The notes under the pieces were generated by a model. It did no database searches. It was not told where the DNA came from and saw only the letters and a list, made by a program, of their open reading frames with translations. A DNA stretch of 64,000 nt, from the NCBI RefSeq assembly GCF_000472425.1, contig NZ_AXAI01000008.1:248001-312000 (forward strand). The letters are read 5' to 3'. The translations under genes and the position numbers were made by a program. Source of the stretch: Bradyrhizobium sp. Tv2a-2. Lineage in GTDB: Bacteria > Pseudomonadota > Alphaproteobacteria > Rhizobiales > Xanthobacteraceae. Every line of letters starts with the position of its first letter. Position 1 is the first letter of the stretch. Positions 1 to 7,879 of this stretch are shown one piece after another.

Positions 1-8
1 GCGGGCCG

Positions 9-701
9 ATGTTTGCAATTTTAGGGTTGGGCTTCCTCCTGGGCATGCAGCATGCGCTGGAGGCCGATCACATTGCCGCGGTCTCGAGCATCGCCGCCCG
101 GCGCAGCGAGGTCGCCGACATCGTCAAGCATGGCCTGACCTGGGGGTTCGGCCACACCGTGACGCTGTTCCTGTTTGCGGGGGCGGCGATCCTGCTCGGG
201 CATGCCATTCCGAAGCACTGGTCGCAGCCGCTGGAGACCGCGGTCGGCATCATGCTGGTAGGTCTGGGAGCACATGTGCTGTGGCGGCTGTGGCATGACC
301 GTGTGCATTTTCACGGTCACGCCCATGGCGATGGCAGGCTGCACTTCCATGCCCATAGCCATGCTGGCGAACGCGGGTCGCATGACCGCGCGAGCCACGA
401 GCACAGTCACGGCTTTCGCTGGCGCACGCTGTTGGTCGGGTTGATGCATGGCATGGCCGGATCGGCGGCGCTGTTGGTGCTCACAGTGTCCCGGGCGCCG
501 AATGCCGCGATCGGGCTCGGCTATGTCGCGCTGTTCGGCGTCGGCTCGATGATCGGGATGGGGGTGCTGTCGACCGTGATCGCGGTGCCGATCGCGATCT
601 CTGCGCGCTGGCTCACCCTTGCCAATCGCGGCCTGCAGGGCGCTGTCGGGCTCGTCACCATGGCGATCGGGCTGCACACCATCGTCGCGACGGCGCTCTA
701 A
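9..701 (+). CDS. NiCoT/UreH-like nickel-cobalt permease
   Basis: Polytopic membrane protein of 230 residues, probably moving Ni2+ or Co2+ across the inner membrane. The HX4DH signature of the NiCoT superfamily (HALEADH, residues 15-21) lies in the first hydrophobic segments. A His-rich cytoplasmic or periplasmic loop (about residues 98-135, many HxH pairs) separates it from a second block of membrane segments starting near VGLMHGMAGS. It is shorter than classical NixA/HoxN (about 330 aa) and closer to the UreH-like subgroup. The start is in the usual place for the family. The upstream region is outside the window, so regulation cannot be read. Family assignment is good; the metal is inferred. 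Confidence 0.8.
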   Translation: MFAILGLGFLLGMQHALEADHIAAVSSIAARRSEVADIVKHGLTWGFGHTVTLFLFAGAAILLGHAIPKHWSQPLETAVGIMLVGLGAHVLWRLWHDRVHFHGHAHGDGRLHFHAHSHAGERGSHDRASHEHSHGFRWRTLLVGLMHGMAGSAALLVLTVSRAPNAAIGLGYVALFGVGSMIGMGVLSTVIAVPIAISARWLTLANRGLQGAVGLVTMAIGLHTIVATAL

Positions 702-844
702 ATTAACGCTTTGGTGTTGGGATAGCCGGCAATTGACCCCGGTAAATGCCTATCCCGTTAGGCTTACCGGACGTTTAGTGCGGCCCTTTAACACTTGCGA
801 TGCGGTCATTGGCTAAATTGCCGCTTCGAGTACCGGACCTTTCC

Positions 845-1324
845 ATGCGCCTTCAAGCGGCTTTGGCCATTCTGATCGGACTTGCGCCCGCGGCATACGC
901 CTCGGACGGGTTCAATGTCGTCATCCCCGGCCGGCCCGGCGTCCCCGTGATCATCAACGGCGTGGATGCGTCCTTCGGTGTCGTGGAGGGCGAATTCGGC
1001 CTCGGCAAGGGCGTCAACAACCAGCCGACGGTGTATGGCGGCCACTACGTCGATGTGGTCCCCAATGTCGGTCATTATTATCCGAGCCTCGGGCAGCGGC
1101 CCGGCTATGGCCGGCTCGAGGTCGAGCCGCCGCCAAATCGTCCGCTGCCGAAGCCGGCCGAATCCTATCATGAATCATGGTCGGCGCACTCCATGCCGCT
1201 GCCGGCGACATCGCCGCAGGAGGTGCCGGCCTATCCGCCGCCGGTGATCGTGGCGCCGCCGATGGGCAATGATTTCCAACAGCGCAAGATGCGACCGCCA
1301 ATGCCGAAGCATTTTCCGAACTAA
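845..1324 (+). CDS. Secreted proline-rich hypothetical protein
   Basis: Unrecognised exported protein of 159 residues. The ATG at 845 is preferred over an in-frame start at 800 because it begins directly with a signal peptide (MRLQAALAILIGLAPAAYA, cleavage near AYA-SDG). The mature part is rich in Gly, Val and Pro, with a Pro-rich C-terminal half (VEPPPNRPLPKP, AYPPPV) and no Cys. It is followed closely by another secreted protein gene. Nothing indicates an enzyme; a cell-surface or periplasmic role is inferred from the signal and composition only. Confidence 0.65.
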   Translation: MRLQAALAILIGLAPAAYASDGFNVVIPGRPGVPVIINGVDASFGVVEGEFGLGKGVNNQPTVYGGHYVDVVPNVGHYYPSLGQRPGYGRLEVEPPPNRPLPKPAESYHESWSAHSMPLPATSPQEVPAYPPPVIVAPPMGNDFQQRKMRPPMPKHFPN

Positions 1325-1368
1325 GTTTTTTTAAGCCAACGAAAACAGGCATAACAGGAGAGAGAGTA

Positions 1369-1854
1369 ATGCGTCAGACTTTGACAGGAATGATGGCAGC
1401 CGTCGGCTTGATGACCGTCGGTGCCGCGCCGGCAATGGCGTGTGGCTGGGGTGGCTGCTGCGGCTTATATTCGCCTTGCGCCCAGACCTATGCAACGGCC
1501 TATACCTACGCGCCGGCCTATACTTACGGCTATTCGGGCTGCGGCGGCTGCGGCAATTTCGGTTATGCCGGTTGGGGCTTTGAGCGCCTCGCGGCTCCCA
1601 CCACTCAATATTATTACGTGAACCAGGGCCCGACCTATACCGGCCCCGGCGCGTTCGCGCCCTATCCGGTCTATGAGGAGAACGCGGTGCCTGTCGAGCA
1701 TCCTGCTCGCTACGGTTACTATGAAGGCGCGGGCGTCGCAGCTCCGCCGGTCTACGGCTATCGCTACGGCTACGCGCGGCATCACTACCGTCACTACACC
1801 TATCACTATGGCCCGTATTATAATGGCCGTCGTGTGCTGCGCCGCTATTACTGA
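1369..1854 (+). CDS. Secreted Tyr/Gly-rich protein
   Basis: Hypothetical exported protein of 161 residues with a signal peptide (about residues 1-24, ending APAMA). The mature region is extremely rich in Tyr, Gly and Ala, with repeated TYAPAYTYGY-like units, a CGGCG cluster, and a basic, His/Tyr-rich tail (HHYRHYTYHY). A purine-rich SD (AGGAGAG) lies 9-14 nt upstream. Such low-complexity Tyr-rich proteins are common in Bradyrhizobium and usually lack assigned function. It ends just before a strong hairpin terminator. An envelope-associated role is inferred. Confidence 0.7.
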   Translation: MRQTLTGMMAAVGLMTVGAAPAMACGWGGCCGLYSPCAQTYATAYTYAPAYTYGYSGCGGCGNFGYAGWGFERLAAPTTQYYYVNQGPTYTGPGAFAPYPVYEENAVPVEHPARYGYYEGAGVAAPPVYGYRYGYARHHYRHYTYHYGPYYNGRRVLRRYY

Positions 1855-1879
1855 GCTTTAGATTTGTCCTGAGCTTCAA

Positions 1880-1910
1880 CGCCTGTCCGCAGCCTGCGGG
1901 CAGGCGTTTC
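1880..1910. terminator. Bidirectional hairpin terminator
   Basis: Stem CGCCTG (1880-1885) pairs with CAGGCG (1901-1906), with an inner CCGCA/TGCGG stem and a GCC loop, followed by TTTCTC. It sits between the convergent 1369 gene and rlmB, so it may serve both. Confidence 0.7.
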
Positions 1911-2747
1911 TCATTTCATCAGGTCAAGCCGGCTGGCGCCGATATAGAGCGCGAGCACCGCGGCATTGGAGACGTTGAGGCTCTTGATCTCGCCGGGCAT
2001 GTCGAGCCGCGCGACCGCGCTGCAGGTCTCCCGGGTCAATTGCCGCAGACCCTTGCCCTCGGCGCCGAGCACCAGCGCAAGCGGCTCGCGCAATCCAATG
2101 GCCGAAAGATCTTCGCTGCCCTCGCTGTCGAGGCCGACGGTCTGAAACCCGCGCTCGTTCAACGCCGTGAGCGCGCGAGCGAGATTTTGCACCGTCACCA
2201 GCGGCACGAGCTCGAGCGCGCCTGAGGCGGCTTTCGCCAGCACGCCCGTGGCCTCCGGGCTGTGCCGCGCGGTGGTGACGATGGCCTTCACGGCAAAGGC
2301 CGCTGCGGAGCGCAGGATCGCGCCGACATTGTGCGGATCGGTGATCTGGTCGAGCACCAGCACCAGACCTTTCGGCGCGAGCGTCTCGAGGTCCGGCGAG
2401 GGCAGGGGATCGGTCACGGCATAAAGCCCCTGATGCACCGCGTCAGCGGTGAGCAGCCGGTCGATGTCGTTGGGCCGCACGATCTCCGGGGTGATCCGGG
2501 TCGGGACGTTCTCCTCGGCCAGCCGGTGTGCGGCATTCTCGGTGAGCAGGAGCTTGCGGAAGCGTCGTTCGGGGTTGGCGAGCGCCATGCTGACGGTGTG
2601 CCAGCCATAGAGGATGACCGGGCCGTCGGGGGACGCGTCACGGGCACGAAATGCGGGCCTCGGGCCAGATTTTCGCCCGAGGCTGCCCTTGACGTATGGC
2701 TTTCCCCCGCCGCGCCGAAACGGCGGCTTTCGGTCACGATTGGTCAT
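1911..2747 (-). CDS. rlmB: TrmH/RlmB-family 23S rRNA 2'-O-ribose methyltransferase
   Basis: SPOUT-fold RNA methyltransferase, by family the enzyme that methylates G2251 of 23S rRNA with SAM. The ATG at 2747 (MTNRDRKPPFRR) is chosen over an upstream in-frame ATG at 2798 and gives 278 aa, normal for the family. Visible parts are a basic N-terminal tail, the L30e-like substrate-binding domain (from about PVILYGWHTV), and the three SPOUT motifs: DPHNVGAILRSA, LVLGAEGKGLRQL and LNVSNAAVLALY near the C-terminus, where the SAM knot forms. It lies upstream of and divergent from tRNA-Tyr, matching a translation-related housekeeping neighbourhood. G2251 specificity is by family. Confidence 0.92.
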   Translation of the reverse strand: MTNRDRKPPFRRGGGKPYVKGSLGRKSGPRPAFRARDASPDGPVILYGWHTVSMALANPERRFRKLLLTENAAHRLAEENVPTRITPEIVRPNDIDRLLTADAVHQGLYAVTDPLPSPDLETLAPKGLVLVLDQITDPHNVGAILRSAAAFAVKAIVTTARHSPEATGVLAKAASGALELVPLVTVQNLARALTALNERGFQTVGLDSEGSEDLSAIGLREPLALVLGAEGKGLRQLTRETCSAVARLDMPGEIKSLNVSNAAVLALYIGASRLDLMK

Positions 2748-2981
2748 TTGTGCCTTCTTTTCCGTGCGCCTTGTGTCATGGGTTCCGAAGAATGGCAATT
2801 TGACTGGCTTTAGCCCCTATTTTGCGGTCGCGGATTGGTTGACTTTGCCGCTTCCCATCCCCATAAACGCGCCCGGCCGCTTCGCCCATCATTGTGGAGA
2901 CGCGGTTTTCACCACTCCATGGCCGCAGGTCCGGCGCCGCCGCTCAAAAAAGCGGATCAGCGGACCGCGACGCCGTCGAGC

Positions 2982-3067
2982 GGGGGAGTGTCCCGAGTGG
3001 CAAAGGGAGCTGACTGTAAATCAGCCGCCTCATGGCTTCGAAGGTTCGAGTCCTTCCTCCCCCACCA
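2982..3067 (+). tRNA. tRNA-Tyr(GTA)
   Basis: Class II tRNA of 86 nt with encoded CCA. The acceptor GGGGGAG (2982-2988) pairs with CTCCCCC (3057-3063), followed by discriminator A and CCA. The anticodon stem-loop CTGAC-TGTAAAT has GTA at 3016-3018. There is a long variable arm, and the T-arm is GAAGG-TTCGAGT-CCTTC. Confidence 0.97.
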
Positions 3068-3346
3068 ACTTGAAATCTCTGGCAAGTCCAGAACGCAGCT
3101 CGGACAGCTGTAATCAATCCGCAAGCATCGCTGTAAGCAATCCGAATTTCCCGGTTTGTACGCTGCCTCGAGGGCTACATTTGGCGCCCCATATGCGTGA
3201 CGATCGGGGGCTACTTTCCACGGTCGGATGGGATTCAAGTGCTCCACGGCATGTCTCCGGCCGTCTCTGGAACGGTCAGATGACCTTCCGGACCCATATT
3301 TGCTACTGAGTCGCCAGACCCGAACTCACGGAATGAAAGGAGAAGC
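3068..3346. other. Intergenic region after tRNA-Tyr
   Basis: No convincing coding frame. The open frames here have shadow-like composition. Position directly 3' of a tRNA ahead of accessory genes makes it a place to look for an attachment site, but no repeat of the tRNA 3' end was noticed elsewhere in the window. Confidence 0.4.
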
Positions 3347-3757
3347 ATGAAGATTGGATTCACGGGAACGCGGCGCGGTATGACAGACGCGCAGCGCAAT
3401 AGCCTCCGCAAATTCCTTCAGACCGCCGCTGGCGAGTTTCATCACGGCGATTGCATCGGAGCCGATGAGCAAGCCCATGATATCGCCGAAGCGGCCGGGT
3501 TCGAGATCCACATCCACCCGCCGCTCAATCCGACGAAGCGAGCCTTCAAGATCACCCATGTTTCGAGGATGAGGCCCGAGCTTCCTTATCTCGCGCGCAA
3601 CAGGAACATCGTATTTGCGACCGACGAGCTGGTTGCCACTCCGGCAGAGCCAGAGGAGCAATTGCGGTCGGGGACGTGGTCAACCGTTCGTTTTGCCAGA
3701 ACGAGAAATCGGCCGATCACGATCATTTACCCGGATGCCTCATTCAATCACTGTTGA
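3347..3757 (+). CDS. SLOG-like Rossmann nucleotide-binding protein
   Basis: Small protein of 136 aa beginning MKIGFTGTRRGMTDAQ. The N-terminal beta-strand and TGTRRGMT turn, followed by HHGDCIGADEQAHDIAEAAG, fit the DprA/LOG/SLOG-type Rossmann fold (a GxRxG turn and a G-x-G-A-D region), which binds nucleotide-derived ligands. SLOG proteins often act as nucleotide sensors or in cytokinin-like chemistry, but no effector domain is attached here. The SD is GAAAGGAG at 3336-3343. It is the first gene of the insert between the two tRNAs. Fold call moderate; function unknown. Confidence 0.6.
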   Translation: MKIGFTGTRRGMTDAQRNSLRKFLQTAAGEFHHGDCIGADEQAHDIAEAAGFEIHIHPPLNPTKRAFKITHVSRMRPELPYLARNRNIVFATDELVATPAEPEEQLRSGTWSTVRFARTRNRPITIIYPDASFNHC

Positions 3758-3984
3758 CCGAGGAGCGACGTTTCGGGGCATCTAGCGACATGGGTACCTA
3801 GAGAAACAATATCCCAGAGCCTTTCGGCGGAGCCATCGGGCCTGTCCGCCTCTGGAATTATCTACATTCCGCTCTCCGGCCGTGATCGCCGGCGCCATGC
3901 TCGCGCGCTTCGCAAGGCGAGCGGACCCATTCGCGCAATCAACGGCGAATGCCGAGTGAGCAAAACGATGGCACTCGCCCCCAA

Positions 3985-4899
3985 TCACTTGCGGCTCCAG
4001 CGATCGGTGACGTTCCGAGGGACCCCCAAATCGAAAGATGGATGGAATTCTCTTGGCTTCCACGCGAAGTCGGCTGCGGCAGCCGATTTGTCGAAAACCA
4101 AATCGGTCGCCATTCTAATACCCATCTCAGCCTTGATGCCCGGAAAATAGCGCTGAACTAAGCGAAATATCAGCAGCCACAAAGGCCGCGGGACCGGAAC
4201 GATGAAGCGAGGTCGTTTCAAGCCATCGAAGATGCGGCCGATCATTTCGCGATATGTAACTGTGTCCCCACCCGGTAAATCGTAAATCTTGTTGGCGGCT
4301 CTTTCAGATTGCGCTGCACTGACGGCAGCCACCGCACAATCCTCAGCATGGACCGGTTGGCGCAAACCGCTCCCCCGTCCGCACAATGGAAAAAAGCCGA
4401 ACCTCGCGATGAAACGGGCCAGTCGCGTGAGGTTACGATCGTTGCCCTCATCGTAAATGATAGTCGGGCGGAGCACCGTCCACGTCACACCAATTTTATT
4501 GCAGCAAGCGATCACGTCGTTTTCGGCCCTTGCATAGGCGTCGATCCCCGCTCGCACTTCGGGATCAGGCGAATTGGCTTTCGTGGAGATACTCGTGGTC
4601 GTGAAGAGGACAACACGCCTCAGGGAAGGTGTAGCTATATCTGGCAACGCGCCTGCGAAGAGCCTCGCGCTCGCCGTGCAATATATGACCTCAACTTCCG
4701 GCCAAGAGATTCCTTCTGGATTTGCGAGATCGCCCTTGATCCATCGAGCACGAGCCTCGCTCTGTTCCGTTCGGGAGAGGCCAAATGGTGGTTTGCTCTC
4801 CGTAAACAACTGACAGACGATGTGAGAGCCGACCAAACCCGAAGCTCCGATCACAAGACTGGATTCGGCATTGCCTGAACATTGCTTCATGATGGTCAC
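3985..4899 (-). CDS. NAD(P)-dependent SDR epimerase/dehydratase
   Basis: Extended-SDR-like protein of 304 aa. It has an NAD(P)-binding GASGLVGSH motif at about residues 18-26, an acidic D at the end of the second strand region, TTTSIS in place of the usual catalytic Ser strand, and a Y-x3-(E/N) motif (DAYARAENDV) rather than a clean YxxxK. The loss of the Lys suggests an atypical or non-catalytic member (NmrA-like or YwnB-like). It diverges from the acyltransferase gene at 5129. Substrate is unknown; sugar-nucleotide modification is plausible from context. Confidence 0.65.
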   Translation of the reverse strand: MTIMKQCSGNAESSLVIGASGLVGSHIVCQLFTESKPPFGLSRTEQSEARARWIKGDLANPEGISWPEVEVIYCTASARLFAGALPDIATPSLRRVVLFTTTSISTKANSPDPEVRAGIDAYARAENDVIACCNKIGVTWTVLRPTIIYDEGNDRNLTRLARFIARFGFFPLCGRGSGLRQPVHAEDCAVAAVSAAQSERAANKIYDLPGGDTVTYREMIGRIFDGLKRPRFIVPVPRPLWLLIFRLVQRYFPGIKAEMGIRMATDLVFDKSAAAADFAWKPREFHPSFDLGVPRNVTDRWSRK

Positions 4900-5128
4900 G
4901 CCTCATTGACAGAAGCAACCATGAGCTGCAGTTTGATCTTACTTCCCGTCCTTTGCGAACGAGCTTGACTGGGACCCAAAAGCCACAGCGGCAGGGGAAA
5001 ATACAACGCACAAGTTGTGCATTTCTATGTCTTTCTGTTAAGTTTCCAAACATTGTCAATTCTGTTCGCGCGGCGCGTACCGAAAACGATGTCGAACGGC
5101 CAGAAGACCATTCTCGCGGCCGTCAAAC

Positions 5129-6163
5129 ATGTTGTTTAATCTGCAGATCCTGCGCGGTATCGCGGCTGTCGGTGTAGTTTTTTACCATACCGGCTTCCTT
5201 CTTGGCGGCGACCACCACACTGAATTTTTCGGCGTTTCGACCTTCTTTGTCATTTCCGGCTTTATCATGTGCTGGATCACGCGCGACGATGCGGATCGTT
5301 TCTTGCGCAAGCGCTTCGAGCGCATCGTGCCATTTTATTGGGCTTGCACTTTCGCTCTGATATTTCTCACGTTCAAACTGCCCTTAGATCTAATGAGCTG
5401 GCAATTCGTGACCTATTTGGCGCGAAGCTTGCTGTTTCTGCCGTCACTAGATTTCCCAGTGCTCCATGTGGGCTGGACGCTCAACTTCGAAATATACTTT
5501 TATTTGGTGTTCGCGGTAGCGCTTTGGATCAATCAACGGTTTGCACCTCTGATCGCAGCCACATTCATTTATGGCGTGCTCTTACTCGACTCGGTCGGCA
5601 TTGGCGGGTTCCTGGTGCATTACTACTCACACGATTACATCCGCTATTTTCTCTACGGCATCGCGGTGTACTACGGTTGGGTTGCCCTCTCGCGCTTTGC
5701 GCCACGTTGGCCGACAATCATCATTGGCATTACAGCCATTGTGATCTGCTATGGGTCGCAATTCGTTAAGCCCTGGGTGCCAGACCTGACGCTGCTCGCG
5801 CATGCGCCGATCATCATCGTGACCAGCGCATTATTTTTGGAGAGCAGCGGCGTCGTTGTTAGATGGCGACCGTTGGTCCTGATCGGCGATGCCTCCTATG
5901 CTATCTACTTAACGCACCTCATCTTCTTCACGATGGCCGAGAGCCACGCCATACGACACGGTGAGACGCTGCCGAAAAATAGCGTCCAAGTGATGCTGCT
6001 TTGGGTTGCCGCGAGTATCGCAATCGGCGTTTGCGTTCATCTTTACGTCGAGAAGCCAATGCTGCGTAGGATTCGAAACGGAAACTGGACAACAAGAAGA
6101 AGCGGCGAAAGCAAGGTGGAACATTCGGAAACGACCGTGGCTTCCGCGATGACGAAAGGCTAG
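5129..6163 (+). CDS. Acyltransferase-3 family (ExoZ/OafA-like) membrane protein
   Basis: Inner-membrane O-acyltransferase of 344 aa. The family start is visible as NLQILRGIAAVGVVFYH with the catalytic His, followed by GVSTFFVISGFIM and RKRFERIVPFYWACT, which are acyltransferase-3 signatures. About ten hydrophobic segments follow, and SYAIYLTH lies near the C-terminus. ExoZ/NodX relatives acetylate surface polysaccharides or Nod factors. It diverges from the epimerase gene. The cytoplasmic tail after residue 310 is short and basic. Family is confident; substrate is not known. Confidence 0.85.
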   Translation: MLFNLQILRGIAAVGVVFYHTGFLLGGDHHTEFFGVSTFFVISGFIMCWITRDDADRFLRKRFERIVPFYWACTFALIFLTFKLPLDLMSWQFVTYLARSLLFLPSLDFPVLHVGWTLNFEIYFYLVFAVALWINQRFAPLIAATFIYGVLLLDSVGIGGFLVHYYSHDYIRYFLYGIAVYYGWVALSRFAPRWPTIIIGITAIVICYGSQFVKPWVPDLTLLAHAPIIIVTSALFLESSGVVVRWRPLVLIGDASYAIYLTHLIFFTMAESHAIRHGETLPKNSVQVMLLWVAASIAIGVCVHLYVEKPMLRRIRNGNWTTRRSGESKVEHSETTVASAMTKG

Positions 6164-6366
6164 CTCCCGCTTTATGGATAGCACCGAGGGCGCAATTGCC
6201 GATCCTGCCGCGGATTGAGGGGCGAATTGGGCCCGCTCAGGCGGCGGTCCGGGCCTCTACGTTCGCCACCTCTGCTTTCGCTACGGTGTGGACGCCGAAA
6301 GTTGAAGATGGATCGGCACGATCCGAACGCGGCAACCAACGTCGAGCCAGCTTGCGGCCTAGTCGA

Positions 6367-6465
6367 TTAAAGCGCGTCCTCGATGCAGATGTAGGTGACG
6401 GTCGATACCGCTATTGTCACGGCGGTGAGCAGGGCAAAAGTCGCGAGATAGCGGCCGAGCCGCAT
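6367..6465 (-). CDS. Possible 32-aa single-span membrane peptide
   Basis: Small frame starting ATG at 6465 and ending TAA at 6367. It reads MRLGRYLATFALLTAVTIAV followed by a short polar end with one Cys. It has one clear transmembrane span after a basic start, as in many bradyrhizobial mini-proteins. There is no good SD, and the start abuts the 3' end of the intergenic repeat copy at 6466-6561, so a repeat-derived promoter or chance ORF is possible. Confidence 0.35.
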   Translation of the reverse strand: MRLGRYLATFALLTAVTIAVSTVTYICIEDAL

Positions 6466-6561
6466 CGGAAAACGAAGTGGACACCGCTTCGCAGTGAAGA
6501 AAACGCGCCAAAACAAGAATCTGGAACTTCGGTTCTGATTCAGTCAAAACCGAAGCTCTAC
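6466..6561 (-). repeat. Bradyrhizobial intergenic repeat, copy A
   Basis: Read on the minus strand, this segment matches copy B at 29341-29450 over about 90 nt, including AGATTCTTGTTTTG, CGCGTTTTCTTCAC and CCACTTCG, with a leading inverted repeat built around ATCAGAACCG. It lies between convergent genes and supplies the TAG stop of the YCII gene. Confidence 0.75.
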
Positions 6562-6959
6562 GATGGGATCAACGCCGAATCGTCTTGCGTTTGCGGAATG
6601 CCCTGCCCGGGAAGAAACAAGGCAATCGGACGAATCTCGTAGACCGCGCCGGGATTGGCGGTTCTGAGTTCGCGCGCGGCGGCGATGGCTTTGTCCTCGC
6701 TGTTGACATCGACGACGTAGAAACCGAGTAGCTGCTCCTTGGTCTCGGAGAACGGGCCGTCGAGCACGATGCCCGCGCCGGGCCCGCGCAACGTGAGAGC
6801 CTTTTGCGTTGCCCCGAGCCGCGCGGCGGGTCCGAGCTTGCTCGTCCGGTTGATGCGAGCATGAGCCTCGTTGAGACCGGCCATCACGGCGGCGTCCTCC
6901 GCCGGCGTCCAGGACGTTACCTCGGTTTCGACGTGATAGGCGAGAATGGCGTAAAGCAT
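6558..6959 (-). CDS. YCII/DGPF-domain protein
   Basis: Dimeric ferredoxin-fold protein of 133 aa in the YCII (DGPF) family. It starts MLYAILAYHVETEVTSW and has the diagnostic DGPFSETKEQLLGFYVVDV near residues 73-91. Family members are small and often sit next to ECF sigma factors, but none is encoded next to this one. The C-terminal tail after LFLPGQG is short and polar. Its stop codon lies inside the intergenic repeat, so the extreme C-terminus may have been altered by repeat insertion. Biochemical role unknown. Confidence 0.85.
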   Translation of the reverse strand: MLYAILAYHVETEVTSWTPAEDAAVMAGLNEAHARINRTSKLGPAARLGATQKALTLRGPGAGIVLDGPFSETKEQLLGFYVVDVNSEDKAIAAARELRTANPGAVYEIRPIALFLPGQGIPQTQDDSALIPS

Positions 6960-7221
6960 GAGTTTCCCTTGTTCCGATTGGCCTGCACACCCTCAAGGAC
7001 GTTCGGTGCCAGCCTATTCCGACACCGCCACGATCTCGTTCGGGAGGAGGCGCGAAACAATCCTGAAGCACGATCAGAGCCGGTGCCTCCCGAACGCGGC
7101 TCGCGCAGGAGGCGACTGACGCAGCATAACGAAGGCGACACGGAGGCCGGCTATCGACGAGCGTCGAGCCGGGCCGGGCGGTGATTCCGGCGGGCGTTTC
7201 CCTGGGGTGACCGCGCAAAGT
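6960..7221. other. Intergenic region, no gene seen
   Basis: Between the YCII start and the rreB terminator. No frame with plausible protein composition or SD was found on either strand. Confidence 0.4.
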
Positions 7222-7223
7222 TC

Positions 7224-7255
7224 AAAAAGCGCGGCGGGAAGGTTCCCGCCGCGCT
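7224..7255 (-). terminator. rreB intrinsic terminator
   Basis: On the minus strand AGCGCGGCGGGA pairs with TCCCGCCGCGCT around a short ACCT loop and is followed by five T residues (7224-7228). The position fits the 3' end of a transcript of about 165 nt started near 7389. Confidence 0.85.
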
Positions 7256-7316
7256 CCAACTGTTGCAACTCGCTGGTCCAGGCGCCGAGGCGCCCCGTGC
7301 CAGCCGTCATGACGGC

Positions 7317-7361
7317 CTAGCGGGCGACCTCAGCGAGGTGACAGCGCTTGGGATAAGACAC
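7317..7361 (-). CDS. rreB: RreB mini-protein (14 aa) with 17-nt Shine-Dalgarno
   Basis: A 14-codon gene starting GTG (7361-7359), peptide (V/M)SYPKRCHLAEVAR, ending TAG. Immediately upstream is GAAAGGAGGTGATCCAG, complementary over 17 nt to the 3' end of alphaproteobacterial 16S rRNA and overlapping the G of the GTG. This matches the published rreB mini-mRNA of Bradyrhizobiaceae (14 aa, 17-nt SD, GTG start, about 165 nt), where the long SD and GTG hold translation low and translation controls transcript stability. A promoter (7396-7423) and terminator (7224-7255) frame it exactly. Peptide function unknown. Confidence 0.92.
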   Translation of the reverse strand: MSYPKRCHLAEVAR

Positions 7362-7377
7362 TGGATCACCTCCTTTC
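7360..7377 (-). promoter_or_regulatory. Extended 17-nt Shine-Dalgarno of rreB
   Basis: GAAAGGAGGTGATCCAG on the minus strand is a perfect complement of the 16S rRNA 3' tail (CTGGATCACCTCCTTTC). A normal SD pairs over 4-8 nt. It ends on the first base of the GTG start. Confidence 0.9.
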
Positions 7378-7395
7378 CTTGTTGATGGGACTCCC

Positions 7396-7423
7396 AATAT
7401 AGGGCTTGGGCGGCCCGGGTCAA
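7396..7423 (-). promoter_or_regulatory. Sigma-70-type promoter of rreB
   Basis: On the minus strand, -35 TTGACC (7423-7418), a 16-nt spacer and -10 TATATT (7401-7396). Initiation about 7 nt downstream (near 7389) gives a transcript of about 165 nt to the T-run, which agrees with the published length of rreB mRNA. Confidence 0.75.
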
Positions 7424-7510
7424 AGCGTGTCCTGGCGGTGGAACGGGAGCGAGCGAAGGGCTCAGCCGGTTGAAGCCGCCCGCCCGGCCGTGCTAGGGGA
7501 TCGTTGGCGC

Positions 7511-7584
7511 GCGGGTGTAGCTCAATGGTAGAGCAGCAGCCTTCCAAGCTGAATACGAGGGTTCGATTCCCTTCACCCGCTCCA
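7511..7584 (+). tRNA. tRNA-Gly(TCC)
   Basis: 74 nt including encoded CCA. The acceptor GCGGGTG pairs with CACCCGC (7574-7580), discriminator T. The anticodon loop CTTCCAA has TCC at 7543-7545, and the T-loop is TTCGATT. Confidence 0.97.
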
Positions 7585-7641
7585 ATGTTTTCAATGGTTT
7601 ATCACGTCCTCCGTTTTCCTTTCGGACAAGGATGCTGGTGC

Positions 7642-7779
7642 TCATTCGGACAAATGTCCGTCTTTCCTTCGCGCCGCGCGCCGCTTCTTGGCGCCGGTGG
7701 CGATCTGTTTCGTGGCCCGCTTCACGTATTTCGGCAGCACCTTGACGATGGTGTGCCTGCTCTGCGCCAAGATCTCGGG
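7642..7779 (-). pseudogene. 3' remnant of a small basic protein gene
   Basis: A 45-codon open stretch with no ATG reads ...EILAQSRHTIVKVLPKYVK... and ends in a Lys/Arg-rich tail and TGA at 7642. An in-frame stop at 7780-7782 cuts it off upstream. The amphipathic, well-ordered sequence looks like the end of a real protein whose 5' part is lost. A TTG start at 7770 is possible. It lies just downstream of tRNA-Gly among other debris. Confidence 0.4.
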
Positions 7780-7879
7780 TCAGTCAGCTCGGCGTCGTCA
7801 GTTTCGGTTAGGCCCACCATGTCGGAACGAGGCAAAGGATATCTCATCGCGCAAGCCGCCGTTCCTCGATGGCTCTGAC

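Noticed and set aside
21..677. Long minus-strand frame opposite the Ni/Co permease
   Set aside because: Arg/His/Gln-rich composition typical of an antisense shadow of a GC-rich gene, no SD.
2957..3247. Minus-strand frame with WGRKDSNLRSHEAADLQSA
   Set aside because: This peptide is the typical false translation of the antisense of a tRNA-Tyr gene.
7504..7878. Plus-strand frame beginning MARGCSSMVEQQPSK
   Set aside because: Reads straight through tRNA-Gly; the peptide is a known tRNA-derived artefact.
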